A stretch of DNA of 64,000 nucleotides from Pilimelia anulata (GCF_014647895.1 NZ_BMQB01000003.1:310001-374000); one strand, 5' to 3'. Shown: positions 1-7,707, numbered from the stretch's first letter. Notes: generated by a model not told the origin, from the letters alone. Numbers and translations are program-made.

Positions 1-48
1 TGGTTCGAGAGCGTGTGGTCCACCATCGCGGAGCCGTACGAGCCATGA
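1..48 (+). CDS. C-terminal end of an unidentified protein (cut by window start)
   Basis: The first frame is open from base 1 and ends in a TGA at 46-48, leaving the last 15 residues (WFESVWSTIAEPYEP). Its stop overlaps the ATG of the next gene in an ATGA, which is typical of translationally coupled genes. The fragment is too short to assign a family. It shows that the HAD gene that follows is the distal member of an operon that starts outside the window. Confidence 0.6.
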   Translation, partial: WFESVWSTIAEPYEP

Positions 49-710
49 CCACTGACGACCTGGCGGAGCTGCTCGCCCGCGCACGCGTGCTGCTGCTCGA
101 CTTCGATGGACCGATCTGCTCCTTGTTCGCGCGCCATTCGGCACCGAGCGTCGCTGACAGGCTGCGCGGCATCCTGGAGCAGCACGGCGTGAAGATCCCG
201 ACTGACCTCCGGGAGGTACGAGACCCGTTGGCGGTCCTGCGATTCAGCGACGGAACCGCAGCCCAGTACCCGGTCGAGGAGGCTCAAGTCGCGGCTGAGG
301 TGTTAGCTGCGGCCACCGCCGAGCCGACGCCGGGCGCGGCTGAGGTGATCGCCAAAGCCAGCCGGACAGGTCGCCTCCTGGCGGTGGTGTCGAACAACAG
401 CGCCGCTGCGGTCGACAGCTACCTCGATCGGATGAACTTGGCTGGAGCGTTCTCCGCTGTTGTCGGCCGGCCTGCCAGGGAACCACGATGGATGAAGCCG
501 CATCCGCAAGCAGTCCTGTCGGCGTTACGGGCTCTGGACGTCGGTCCGGAGGGGGCTCTGATGGTTGGTGATGCTGCCACGGATGTGCTGGCCGCCCACA
601 GCGCGGGTGTCCCCGTGGTCGGGTACGCAAGCCGTCTGAACAAGTACGAGGCTCTCGCGGAAGCCGACGTGATCGTGACCAGCATGGTCGCCATTGCTAA
701 CGCACTCTGA
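45..710 (+). CDS. HAD superfamily hydrolase (phosphatase-like), element-borne copy
   Basis: This 221-residue protein has the haloacid dehalogenase motifs in order. Motif I is DFDG at about residues 19-22, with the nucleophile and acid/base aspartates. Motif II is VVSNNS near residue 117, followed by a lysine in MKPHP and the acidic motif GDAATD near residue 178. It is expected to be a cytosolic phosphatase or phosphonatase-type enzyme; the substrate cannot be read from the sequence. The ATG at 45 is preferred over one at 15 because it sits in an ATGA overlap with the upstream stop and matches the length of a second copy at 3996. That copy, on the other side of a tRNA-derived attachment site, carries frameshifts, whereas this one is intact. 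Confidence 0.85.
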   Translation: MTTDDLAELLARARVLLLDFDGPICSLFARHSAPSVADRLRGILEQHGVKIPTDLREVRDPLAVLRFSDGTAAQYPVEEAQVAAEVLAAATAEPTPGAAEVIAKASRTGRLLAVVSNNSAAAVDSYLDRMNLAGAFSAVVGRPAREPRWMKPHPQAVLSALRALDVGPEGALMVGDAATDVLAAHSAGVPVVGYASRLNKYEALAEADVIVTSMVAIANAL

Positions 711-740
711 CGAACGCAAACGAGGACTGGAGATCAACGA

Positions 741-1583
741 ATGTCCACCCTTGAGGAATACTGGGCTGCCGCGCTGACGCGCATGAACGCCGAGGTAAAA
801 ACTTTCACGCGACTGGTGAAACACAATGCAACCTTAGGTGCCGAGAATGAGACAATATTTGGTCGGCTACTGGAGCGGATATTGCCGCGCAAATATGACA
901 TCGGGACCGGCATGATAATCGACAGTCACAGCAACTATAGTCGGCAAACTGACCTGATCGTTTACGATCGGTCCGAACTGCCGACGCTGTTCGCACAGTC
1001 AACTCAACTAATCCACGCGATCGAATCAGTATACGCCGCAATCGAGGTTAAGACCCGGCTGCAGGTTTCCGATATTGAAGATTTCGCCAAGAAGGTTCGA
1101 AAAATTCGGGAACTTAGAATAGTGGGAGATGTTAAGGATACGGGTTGCTATGACGGAAAGCTTCCGTTCGTAGCGGTTCTTGCATTCGGATCCTCGGTGG
1201 CGCCGGACACTGTTGCGAGGCGGGTCGGCGAACTCGAAGCCGTCGAGCAGCCTGACCTCCTCTGCGTAATCGATGCGGCGTTACTCGGCTGCCGAGGAAG
1301 TGAACTCGACGGTGCTACCGCCAAGGGGTTCTTCACCGGGCTGGCGCTTGAACATACCCGAGATCCTGACGGAACGCGGGAGCCGTCATCCTACATCGAA
1401 ACTGAAGTAGCGGATCCGTCATACAAAGTCGATGGCAAGAACCTAAGACTAGAACCAGCGCGCGCGCTTTTGGTGTTCCTTCAGAAGCTGAACACTGCAA
1501 TTGGCCAGCGACAAATTGTGGACGATGTCATGAGCCTCTACATGAAAACACCCATGAATGAGCTACATTCGATCACAAGATGA
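741..1583 (+). CDS. DUF6602-type nuclease-like protein
   Basis: This 280-residue protein resembles the DUF6602 family found in defence and mobile-element contexts. It has an arrangement typical of PD-(D/E)XK folds: D71 in a QTDLIVYDR strand, then E102-V-K104 in an AAIEVKTRL strand. I therefore infer a nuclease-like core, not proven activity. GC is only about 50 percent, far below the surrounding chromosome, and codon use is relaxed, which suggests transfer. It starts 30 bases after the HAD gene behind a GGAG site, and it converges on the PIN-like gene with 4 bases between the stops. A role in defence or element maintenance is plausible, and the exact function is unknown. Confidence 0.65.
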   Translation: MSTLEEYWAAALTRMNAEVKTFTRLVKHNATLGAENETIFGRLLERILPRKYDIGTGMIIDSHSNYSRQTDLIVYDRSELPTLFAQSTQLIHAIESVYAAIEVKTRLQVSDIEDFAKKVRKIRELRIVGDVKDTGCYDGKLPFVAVLAFGSSVAPDTVARRVGELEAVEQPDLLCVIDAALLGCRGSELDGATAKGFFTGLALEHTRDPDGTREPSSYIETEVADPSYKVDGKNLRLEPARALLVFLQKLNTAIGQRQIVDDVMSLYMKTPMNELHSITR

Positions 1584-1587
1584 CGGT

Positions 1588-2070
1588 CTAGCGCTCGGAC
1601 CAAATTCCCTTGTTGCCCAGGAATGCAGCCGTACCGAGGGTTGCCAACTGCTCTGACTCAGCGGCCTGCGCCATTGAGACCAGCGGTGGTACTTTGCGGA
1701 ACCGATCCTCCGTGATGACCACGACACGATGGCCTTCATCTCTCAGCTCCAGGGCCTGAGCCAGGACGTATGGGGCGCAGTATTCGCGATGATCCATGGG
1801 GTCGATAAACTGATGCCGTGCCATTACCACTCGGACACGATTGTAGTCCGCCCCACGATTAAGCGACTGGCCCTTACCTTGCTTCACGAAAAGATGCGCC
1901 TGCCCCTTGTTGCTGACCCGTTCTAGTTCAGTACAGAGTTGCTCGCACAGAGCTAGCTCTTCGCTTTGGATCATTTCAGCCAGGGCGAAGAATACGGGTG
2001 GATGTTCATCTATGGGGACAAGTCGTTCAACTTCGGCCAAGGCAGAGGCATCGGGTACGTATACGGTCAA
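1588..2070 (-). CDS. PIN-like (probably DUF4411) ribonuclease toxin
   Basis: This 160-residue protein opens with a strand carrying an aspartate (VYVPDASAL, D7), as in PIN-domain nucleases. Late in the protein a VVVITEDRF strand supplies further acidic residues. This fits DUF4411, a PIN-like family repeatedly found beside XRE-ImmA/IrrE genes. It is the second gene of a two-gene unit, starting 5 bases after the stop of the XRE-peptidase gene. The pair reads as a toxin-antitoxin-type module: the PIN-like protein would cut RNA and the upstream protein would neutralise or sense. GC is lower than in the core chromosome. The domain call rests on motif layout and context, not on an alignment. Confidence 0.6.
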   Translation of the reverse strand: MTVYVPDASALAEVERLVPIDEHPPVFFALAEMIQSEELALCEQLCTELERVSNKGQAHLFVKQGKGQSLNRGADYNRVRVVMARHQFIDPMDHREYCAPYVLAQALELRDEGHRVVVITEDRFRKVPPLVSMAQAAESEQLATLGTAAFLGNKGIWSER

Positions 2071-2075
2071 TGATG

Positions 2076-3239
2076 TCAGCCTTGTCCCTGTAGGACAGAC
2101 TCAAGCTCTCGTGCTTGTGCTGTACTCACATCGAGGTAGCGCAACACATCGTAGTGGCCGATGATCTCGTCGTCACGAGCGCGCAATACAAGTGACGGGA
2201 AGAGCGCACCAACCTCCCTAAGGCGCCGGTAGGGTGTGGTTTCTCCCTTGCCGCCGCCACCCGAGTCCTTGTAGTCGATCCCGCTAAGGGCTTCTACCAC
2301 TTCTTCATAGAGCCGTCGTTCGGCTAGGCCCAGTTCAATACATCGCAGGGCGACTGCCCTTGCGCTCACTTTTGTGGTCGAAGCAAGAGACCGAATTTGC
2401 TCGGGTGTCGGATGCGAACCAGCCGTCACACGGGATCGGAACTTTGCGACGAATTCCGTTCGTGGAAGCAATAGTTCGGCTGCGAACGCCTCTGCCCACC
2501 GCTCGTTGCGTGTGGCAGACTCTGGTGGAGCCCAGCCGTGGCATATCTTGGCATCGTCCAACAGAAGATGAGCCACTTCATGGAACAGCGTGAAAATTCT
2601 AGCCTGGTCATTGAAGGCTGAGTTGAGGACTACGACGGGAGCCTCAGTACTAGGCAGGCTGAAGCCGCGCGTTGCCTTCGCATTCGGAAACTGAAACTGA
2701 AATACGAGGACTCCGAATGCCTGTTCGACAGCGTTCTTCCACGCCTTAAGTGCGACAGAGGCAGAGGTGTACTTGCATTGCTGAGCGAACGAAATCCCGA
2801 GGGCATCTCGTATACTAGCGGCAAAGCTATGTCTTGCGGTGGCGGATTGTACAGATGCGCGAGGCAGTCGATCGTGCTCTTCGCGGCCAGATTCGCGCAA
2901 GAGCCACTCCGCAATGTGCTGATAATGGCGGGCTGATCGCAGTTGCTGATATTCGTTGTTAAGGTCCGGGTCAGTTACCGCGCCACGCCTAAAGGCTGCA
3001 GTGACCTCGCCAGGCTTAGGCGGATGAGGAGCAAAGAAGATCGCGGAAGGCCGCTTTAACACCTGAGTCAGTTGCTTGAACTGGGTCTTGGTCGGCTTCT
3101 CGATCTCTTGTTCCCATGCCTCGAGGGCCGCTGGCTCTACCCTCAGGCGCCCAGCAAGTCCCTCGCGGGTGAGACCAGCCTCTGTCCGCGCCCAAGCCAG
3201 CACACTGCCCGTAACCGGGACATACTCTGCGCGGGCCAT
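2076..3239 (-). CDS. XRE-family regulator fused to an ImmA/IrrE metallopeptidase
   Basis: The 387-residue protein has an N-terminal helix-turn-helix of the XRE type (about residues 10-66). A gluzincin-like domain follows, with HEVAH at 220-224 and a downstream ERWAEAFAAELLLP helix that would give the third zinc ligand. This is the COG2856 (ImmA/IrrE) architecture: such proteins bind DNA and cleave a partner repressor or antitoxin on stress. It is followed at 5 bases by the PIN-like gene. No Shine-Dalgarno is visible, but a TAAACT hexamer lies exactly 6 bases before the ATG, suggesting a leaderless transcript. The protein sits next to an attachment-site remnant and is probably element cargo. 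Confidence 0.8.
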   Translation of the reverse strand: MARAEYVPVTGSVLAWARTEAGLTREGLAGRLRVEPAALEAWEQEIEKPTKTQFKQLTQVLKRPSAIFFAPHPPKPGEVTAAFRRGAVTDPDLNNEYQQLRSARHYQHIAEWLLRESGREEHDRLPRASVQSATARHSFAASIRDALGISFAQQCKYTSASVALKAWKNAVEQAFGVLVFQFQFPNAKATRGFSLPSTEAPVVVLNSAFNDQARIFTLFHEVAHLLLDDAKICHGWAPPESATRNERWAEAFAAELLLPRTEFVAKFRSRVTAGSHPTPEQIRSLASTTKVSARAVALRCIELGLAERRLYEEVVEALSGIDYKDSGGGGKGETTPYRRLREVGALFPSLVLRARDDEIIGHYDVLRYLDVSTAQARELESVLQGQG

Positions 3240-3245
3240 GCGCGA

Positions 3246-3251
3246 AGTTTA
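3246..3251 (-). promoter_or_regulatory. Candidate -10 box giving a leaderless mRNA for the XRE-ImmA gene
   Basis: On the minus strand TAAACT (four of six matches to TATAAT) ends 6 bases before the ATG at 3239, so transcription would begin at or next to the start codon. No convincing -35 box or ribosome site is present. This spacing is common for leaderless genes in actinobacteria. Confidence 0.35.
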
Positions 3252-3359
3252 CGCGCCGGGACCGACAGGCGCACCCTCCGAGAGTATGTACCGACCACTT
3301 TGGCGTGACAGCGATCTTGCGTCGATGCGGCTCTCAGCACTGCCGAATCAGTCTCTATG

Positions 3360-3700
3360 GGGATCAAGGCGCCGCTCCGCGGCGCACGGGCGCGTGACCC
3401 GGCTGCGCGGGGCGGCTGCGCCGCCCGCCCGCGCGCTTGGGGCGCACGGGCGCAAGCCGCGCCGAGACGCCGGCGGCGCGCCCGCCGGAGCTGCGCGAGG
3501 TTCCCGATGCCTCCGGCAGGGGCGCTCTGACTCCGGGATGGCTGCCGTCCCGCCTACCGTCGACCCAGGCAAGCCGAGCAGACCGGCCCCACGGTGCCAA
3601 GGTCGTTCGTCCGCTGGGCGCTCCACCTTGGCACCGTGGGGCCGGTCCGCTCCCCGGAGGGTGGGTCGACGGCAGACGGGACGGCAAAGGTAGTGGGGCG
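3360..3700. repeat. Palindrome-rich non-coding block with a long inverted repeat
   Basis: The stretch between the XRE-ImmA gene and the tRNA remnant (3240-3812) holds no convincing gene. Its core is a very large hairpin. Inner arms of 23 identical bases lie at 3581-3603 and 3625-3647 around a 21-base loop. Outer arms of 25 bases, with two mismatches, lie at 3543-3567 and 3662-3686. Upstream, a 13-base unit (GGCGCACGGGCGC) occurs at 3379-3391 and 3440-3452, among smaller GC-rich palindromes. All frames stay open here because of GC content, but none resembles a protein. Confidence 0.7.
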
Positions 3701-3812
3701 AGTGGGCGGGCCATTCACGGGCCATAAGCCGGTGTCATCCAGGGCCAAACGGGGCCACCTGAGACTGCTCCCCATCAGGCGAAACACCGTCCGACCAACA
3801 CGCAGCGTGAAA

Positions 3813-3856
3813 TTCCCAAGCTGACAGCGCGGGTTCGATTCCCGTCACCCGCTCCA
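3813..3856 (+). other. attR-like site: 3' 44 nt of tRNA-Gly(CCC)
   Basis: The segment reads as the 3' part of a glycine tRNA. It contains the anticodon loop TTCCCAA at 3813-3819, anticodon-stem strand GCTGA, a 4-base variable region, a T arm (GCGGG, TTCGATT, CCCGT) at 3829-3845, the acceptor strand CACCCGC at 3846-3852, discriminator T and CCA at 3854-3856. No 5' half precedes it. Integrative elements of actinomycetes commonly recombine between the anticodon loop and the tRNA 3' end, leaving this kind of fragment at the distal junction. It therefore implies that the element lies to the left (bases 1-3812 and beyond), with the intact tRNA outside the window. Confidence 0.8.
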
Positions 3857-3995
3857 CTGCTCAGCCCCTGGTCAAGCGCGTTCTAGCCGGATTCGGCGTT
3901 ACGTGGTGCCGGTCATCGTGGACACGTTCCGGTTTGCTCCGGCAGTCCTACGCTGGCGGCATGACGCTGGACCCGGACGACGGGCAATGCGAGTC

Positions 3996-4760
3996 GTGAC
4001 CCACGGGCGGGCTCGCCGCAGTTCTGCGTGACGCGGACACCCTGCTCCTCGATTTCGACGGGCCGATCTGTTCCCTGTTCGCGGTCCACCGGGCGCCCCG
4101 CGCGGCCGAGGAACTGCGGACGGCCCTCCGCGGGCGCGGTGAGCCGATCGTGGATCAACTCACCGAGGAACGGGATCCGCTGGAGATCCTCCGAGCAGTC
4201 GACGCGAGCGCCGCCGACAAGGCCCTGTCGGCGGCGTTGGAGGACCTCCAGACCGCGGCCGAGGTGAGAGCTGCGGCCTCGGCGCGTCCGACCGACGGCG
4301 GCGAAGCCGTGATCCGGCGAGCACGAGCGAGCGGGCGCACGGTGGCGATCGTGTCCAACAACAGTGAGGCGGCGGTCCTCGCCTATCTGCGGCGGGTCGG
4401 TCTGGTCGATTCGATCGACGGGTGGTCGGCCGGGTGTACGCCGAGCCGTCGCGGATGAAGCCCGATCCCCAGCCTGTCCGGAATGCCCTGCGGCTGGTCG
4501 GGAGCAGTGCCGGGCGCGCCGTTCTCGTGGGTGATGCGGTTACGGACATCCGGGCCGCCCGCGCCGCGGGCGTCGCCGCTGTCGGATACGCGAACCGACC
4601 GACGAAGCGCGGCATTCTCGCCTCGGCCGACGCGGTCATCGAGAGCATGTCGGAGCGACGGGGTGGGGCTCGGTGTCGGCGACGCGGTGGGGTCGGGGCT
4701 GCTGCCCGCCCGGTTCCGCGTGAGGAGGGGAAGGGTCGCGCAGCCGGTGAGCGCGGGTAG
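3996..4760 (+). pseudogene. HAD hydrolase, chromosomal copy, frameshifted twice
   Basis: This is a paralogue of the HAD gene at 45-710, with the same order of motifs: DFDGPICSLFA, VSNNS, MKPDPQ, then GDAVTDI. Reading it through needs two single-base changes. From a GTG at 3996, one extra G in the run at 4008-4011 puts the start out of frame with the DFDG segment. One missing G near 4419-4424 separates the VSNNS part from the MKPDPQ part. With both corrected, the N-terminus has the same length as the intact copy. The open frame runs past the expected end to 4760. It is either a decayed gene or an intact gene hit by homopolymer sequencing errors. Confidence 0.75.
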
Positions 4761-4799
4761 CAGCGCGGTGGTCAGGGCAGCGGCGGCGAGCCTGTGCAT
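4383..4799 (-). CDS. Small Pro/Thr-rich lipoprotein (C-terminal extent uncertain)
   Basis: An ATG at 4799 follows a clear GGAGGA ribosome site 4 bases upstream. It opens a signal peptide of the lipoprotein type, with a hydrophobic run ending in LTGC near residue 19, and then a PTASPTPSPTPS-like linker. This supports an exported, lipid-anchored protein. After about 55 residues the frame runs antisense to the HAD pseudogene and looks non-coding, so the true stop is probably earlier and may be hidden by a frameshift. No family is recognised. Confidence 0.35.
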   Translation of the reverse strand: MHRLAAAALTTALLPALTGCATLPLLTRNRAGSSPDPTASPTPSPTPSLRHALDDRVGRGENAALRRSVRVSDSGDARGAGGPDVRNRITHENGAPGTAPDQPQGIPDRLGIGLHPRRLGVHPADHPSIESTRPTRRR

Positions 4800-4996
4800 G
4801 GGTCCTCCGTGGCCGGATGTGAGTCCAACGAGAGCACCCGCGCACGGGCGGTCGGCCGGACGGCGCGAGATGGCGAGCCGTCCCGGCCAACTGCGGCTCG
4901 ACCCCGGCGGCACCTTCGCGGCCGCCGTCGATGCTTCCCGATTCTCCGATTGCGGAAGCACCGACTCGTATCGGGTCGAAGCACTAGCGTGGGGGC

Positions 4997-5577
4997 GTGC
5001 CCCGTCGCGTCGCGTACGTGCTGGTCGGCGTCGTCGCACTGCTGCTCGTCGCCGGCATCGTCGCCGCCCTGGTCGTGTCCCGCCCGCGGGCGGAGACGGT
5101 CCGCCTCCATGTCGCCACGGTGAGCACGATCTCGGGCTCGATCGAGGAGCCGCCGGGCTGGTTCGGCCGGCTGACGGGCATGTGTGACGCCGACACCCGT
5201 ACGTCAAGGGGAACGGCAGGCACTACTGCGTGCAGTTGTACTCGCTGGAGCCCACGGACGCGCCGTTGCAGGTCAGCGCCCGCCCGTCGGCCGACCGCCG
5301 GACCATCACGCTGCCACCCGAGGCGGTGGCGGGCATCCGCGGCGTGGGCACCCGACTCAAACCATCCACCCATCACCGGCCCGACATGCTGGTTCTCACG
5401 CGAGGGGATATGACCTCCCCGATCGCGGCCGTATCGATCGCGGACCTGCCGAGAACGGGTGAGTACCGCATCGGACGCTGGGAGGCTCTGCGGGCCCTCT
5501 CGCCCATCACGTGGGACCGGGAGAATCCGGGGCGGCTCAGCCTCGCCGCTGCCGGGCGCCGCGCCCAGCCACGTTGA
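4997..5577 (+). pseudogene. Membrane-anchored hypothetical protein with one frameshift
   Basis: A GTG at 4997 opens a protein with one N-terminal transmembrane helix (residues 4-26) and an extracytoplasmic part. The frame is lost near 5196-5200. There, one added C in the short C run (ACCC to ACCCC) would join the first part to the downstream segment containing YVKGNGRHYCVQLYSL, which runs to the stop at 5577. No family is recognised. As with the neighbouring HAD copy, the lesion is a single base in a homopolymer, so a sequencing error and a real mutation are both possible. Confidence 0.5.
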
Positions 5578-5615
5578 GCGGATGCGCGTCGGCCCGGAGG
5601 CAAGCCGGCGTTGGC

Positions 5616-5768
5616 TCAGGCCGCGTACGGGACAACCCGTCGGTGGCCGCGTACGGCCAGGCGGCGTTCGCGCTCCGCCAGGGCGGCATCGAACAGCGCC
5701 ACCCACCAGGCGATCTCCACCGCCACGGACTCCGGTACCCGACTGTCGTGTTCGGACGTTCGGCTCAT
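5616..5768 (-). CDS. Possible 50-residue small protein
   Basis: A short frame from an ATG at 5768 encodes 50 residues with an amphipathic, Trp-containing middle (VAVEIAWWVALFDAALAERERR) and a basic tail. The composition looks like a real small helical protein, not an antisense shadow. No good ribosome site is visible and no homologue is recognised. It lies in a gap of about 280 bases between a frameshifted gene and vsr. Confidence 0.35.
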   Translation of the reverse strand: MSRTSEHDSRVPESVAVEIAWWVALFDAALAERERRLAVRGHRRVVPYAA

Positions 5769-5857
5769 ATCGAGCCAAACGAAAGGCCACCCCACCCGGT
5801 CACCACCGGCCTAATCCGTTCGAGCGACCGCGAACCCGGTCGACCCCAATGAGGTCG

Positions 5858-6538
5858 TCAACTCGACGTCCGGCGCCGCGCCCGGTACTCCCGGTCCGCC
5901 GCCGCGTGCGCCGCCCGGCACGGCGAGCACCGGCACCCCGTCCGGTACCGGTAGTCCGTCCCGTGCTGCCCCCGCCCCCCGGCCTCCCGGTACCGATCCA
6001 CCAACCCCTGCTGGTACTCGGCCTTGACCCGCCGGCACTCCCCGCACCGGCACCCCGCGTTGGCGTACGCCGACAGCGTCCCGTGCTCCACGGCCTCGAC
6101 CGCCACCCCCCGGACCCGCCGCCGCGGCGCCCGCTCCCGTACGACCTCCTCGATCCGCAGCGCGGCGGCGGCCAGGTCCTCGTGCTCCCAGACCCGGACG
6201 ACCGCCCAGCCGGCCTCGGCCAGCCGCCGGTCGGTGTCCCGGTCCCGGGTCACGTTCGCGGCCAGTTTCTCCCGCCACCAGTCCGCGTTCGCGGCGGGGA
6301 ACGTCGCGTGGACGGGGCAGCTGTGCCAGAAGCACCCGTCCAGGAAGACCGCCACCCGTGCCCCGGGGAAGACCACGTCGACGGTGCGCCGGGTGCCGGG
6401 GACGCTGCGGGTGTGCAGGCGGTAGCGCAGCCCGAGCCGGTACAGGTGCTTGCGGAGCTGGACCTCCAGGTCCGTGTTGCTGGCCTTCTGCTTGCTCATC
6501 CGCGCGGCGACGCCCGCCGTGCTGGCCGGCGGCTTCAT
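5858..6538 (-). CDS. vsr: Vsr-type mismatch endonuclease with two C-terminal Cys modules
   Basis: Residues 14-125 match the very-short-patch repair endonuclease. They include the catalytic VDVVF strand (D54), FLDGCFWHSCPVH at 66-77 with the zinc-binding and Trp residues, the basic NVTRDRDTDRRL helix, and VRVWEHE. Such enzymes nick T:G mismatches that arise from deamination of 5-methylcytosine, and the gene overlaps the cytosine methyltransferase by ATGA. The usual family length is about 150 residues; this protein has 226. The extra tail carries two similar units, H152-GT..Y..GCRC..C and H192-GT..Y..GCRC..C, which look like small metal-binding modules known from phage-type proteins. MSKQ at residue 14 is an alternative start. 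Confidence 0.85.
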   Translation of the reverse strand: MKPPASTAGVAARMSKQKASNTDLEVQLRKHLYRLGLRYRLHTRSVPGTRRTVDVVFPGARVAVFLDGCFWHSCPVHATFPAANADWWREKLAANVTRDRDTDRRLAEAGWAVVRVWEHEDLAAAALRIEEVVRERAPRRRVRGVAVEAVEHGTLSAYANAGCRCGECRRVKAEYQQGLVDRYREAGGRGQHGTDYRYRTGCRCSPCRAAHAAADREYRARRRTSS

Positions 6539-7695
6539 GCCGGGCGCAGGTCGTCGGGGCTCAGGTGGGTGCGGGGCATGACCAGGTCGGCCGGGGACGG
6601 GCGGCGGGCGCCGAGGATCCAGGCGGCCAGGTGGGCGAGCTGGAAGCTGATGAGCGGCGGTACGGCGTCGCCGATGTGCCGGTACATGTTGCTCATCCCG
6701 CCGCGGAACGCGTAGTCGGCCGGGAAGCCGTTGAGGATGCCCATCTCCCGGACCGTGCACAGCCGGTTCTGCTCGGGGTGGGTGTAGCGGCCGTTGCCGA
6801 CGTGGCCGCACTCGCGCTTGATCGTCGGGGCGGGGCGGTCCCACCACATGCGGCCGTACACGTCGGGGTGGCTGCCGAGGCGGCCGCGCTCCAACCGGCC
6901 GCGCATCGCCGGGGTGAGCAGGGCGGGCGTGTCGGCCAGGTCGGACCAGGAGCCGCCGTCGTGCGGCATCCGGCCGGTGCGGTCGCGGGCGACGGCCGTG
7001 GTGAAGCGGGGCGCGGTGTGCGCGGGGTCGGCGCCGTCGAGCGGGCGCAGGTGCCAGTCCCAGATCGCGCGCCGGACGTGGGTGGCCTTCGGGTCGACCT
7101 CCAGGCCGGACCACAGGTCGTCGAGGGTGCGCAGCGGCAGGTCCGCGGCGACGGCGACGACCAGGGCGCGCTCGCGCCGCTGCGGCAGGCCGAACTCCGT
7201 GAGCATGTGGGTGCCGGCGGCGACCCGGTAGCCGAGGGCCGCCAGGTCGGCGGTGAGGCCGCCGAGGTGCTCGCGGAAGCGGCCGATGACCAGCTCGCGG
7301 GCGTTCTCCATGAGCAGGACGCGCGGGCGCCAGGCGCGCACGAACAGGCCGGTCCGCCGGACCAGGCCGTTGCGCGGGTCGTCGCGCAGGTGGTTGGTGG
7401 CGAGGGTACGGGAGAAGCCGGTGCACGGCGGGCAGGCGACGAGCACGTCGGGGCCGCCCGGCAGGCCCATCGCGGCGGCCAGGTCGTCGGGGTCGACGGT
7501 GCCGAGGTCGGCGGCGACGGGGGCCAGGCCCATGTTGGCGGCGTAGGTCTCGTTGCAGCCGAGGCTGCCGCGCGGGCTGCTGGGCTTGCCGTACTGGGCG
7601 TCGGCCGCGCCGGCGATCCGGAACGCCGGATGGGCGGCGAAGCCGGCACTCGCGCCGCCGCCACCGGAGAACAGGTCCACGACGCTCAACCCCAC
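6535..7695 (-). CDS. DNA (cytosine-5-)-methyltransferase
   Basis: This 386-residue protein shows the C5-methyltransferase motifs in order. Motif I is DLFSGGGG at 7-14, motif IV is ACPPC with catalytic Cys91, motif VI is MENA near 130, motif VIII is QRRER at 172-176, then REMGILNGFP near 317 and motif X GDAVPPL near 342. It methylates cytosine in duplex DNA; the target recognition region (about 190-290) does not reveal the sequence. No restriction endonuclease gene is adjacent, so with vsr it forms a methylase plus repair pair. GTG at 7695 is chosen because motif I begins five codons later and a TATAAT lies 6 bases upstream. Confidence 0.9.
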   Translation of the reverse strand: MGLSVVDLFSGGGGASAGFAAHPAFRIAGAADAQYGKPSSPRGSLGCNETYAANMGLAPVAADLGTVDPDDLAAAMGLPGGPDVLVACPPCTGFSRTLATNHLRDDPRNGLVRRTGLFVRAWRPRVLLMENARELVIGRFREHLGGLTADLAALGYRVAAGTHMLTEFGLPQRRERALVVAVAADLPLRTLDDLWSGLEVDPKATHVRRAIWDWHLRPLDGADPAHTAPRFTTAVARDRTGRMPHDGGSWSDLADTPALLTPAMRGRLERGRLGSHPDVYGRMWWDRPAPTIKRECGHVGNGRYTHPEQNRLCTVREMGILNGFPADYAFRGGMSNMYRHIGDAVPPLISFQLAHLAAWILGARRPSPADLVMPRTHLSPDDLRPA

Positions 7696-7701
7696 CCCCG
7701 G

Positions 7702-7707
7702 ATTATA
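7702..7707 (-). promoter_or_regulatory. Consensus -10 box for a leaderless methyltransferase transcript
   Basis: A perfect TATAAT on the minus strand ends 6 bases before the GTG at 7695, so the mRNA should start at or next to the start codon without a ribosome site. No consensus -35 is seen. Confidence 0.55.

Noticed and set aside
3076..3725. Several overlapping open frames in the palindrome-rich block
   Set aside because: All six frames stay open because of GC content and palindromes; no ribosome sites and no recognisable protein.
3781..3856. A complete tRNA-Gly gene
   Set aside because: Only the anticodon loop onward matches; the bases before 3813 do not form the D arm, 5' anticodon stem or 5' acceptor strand.
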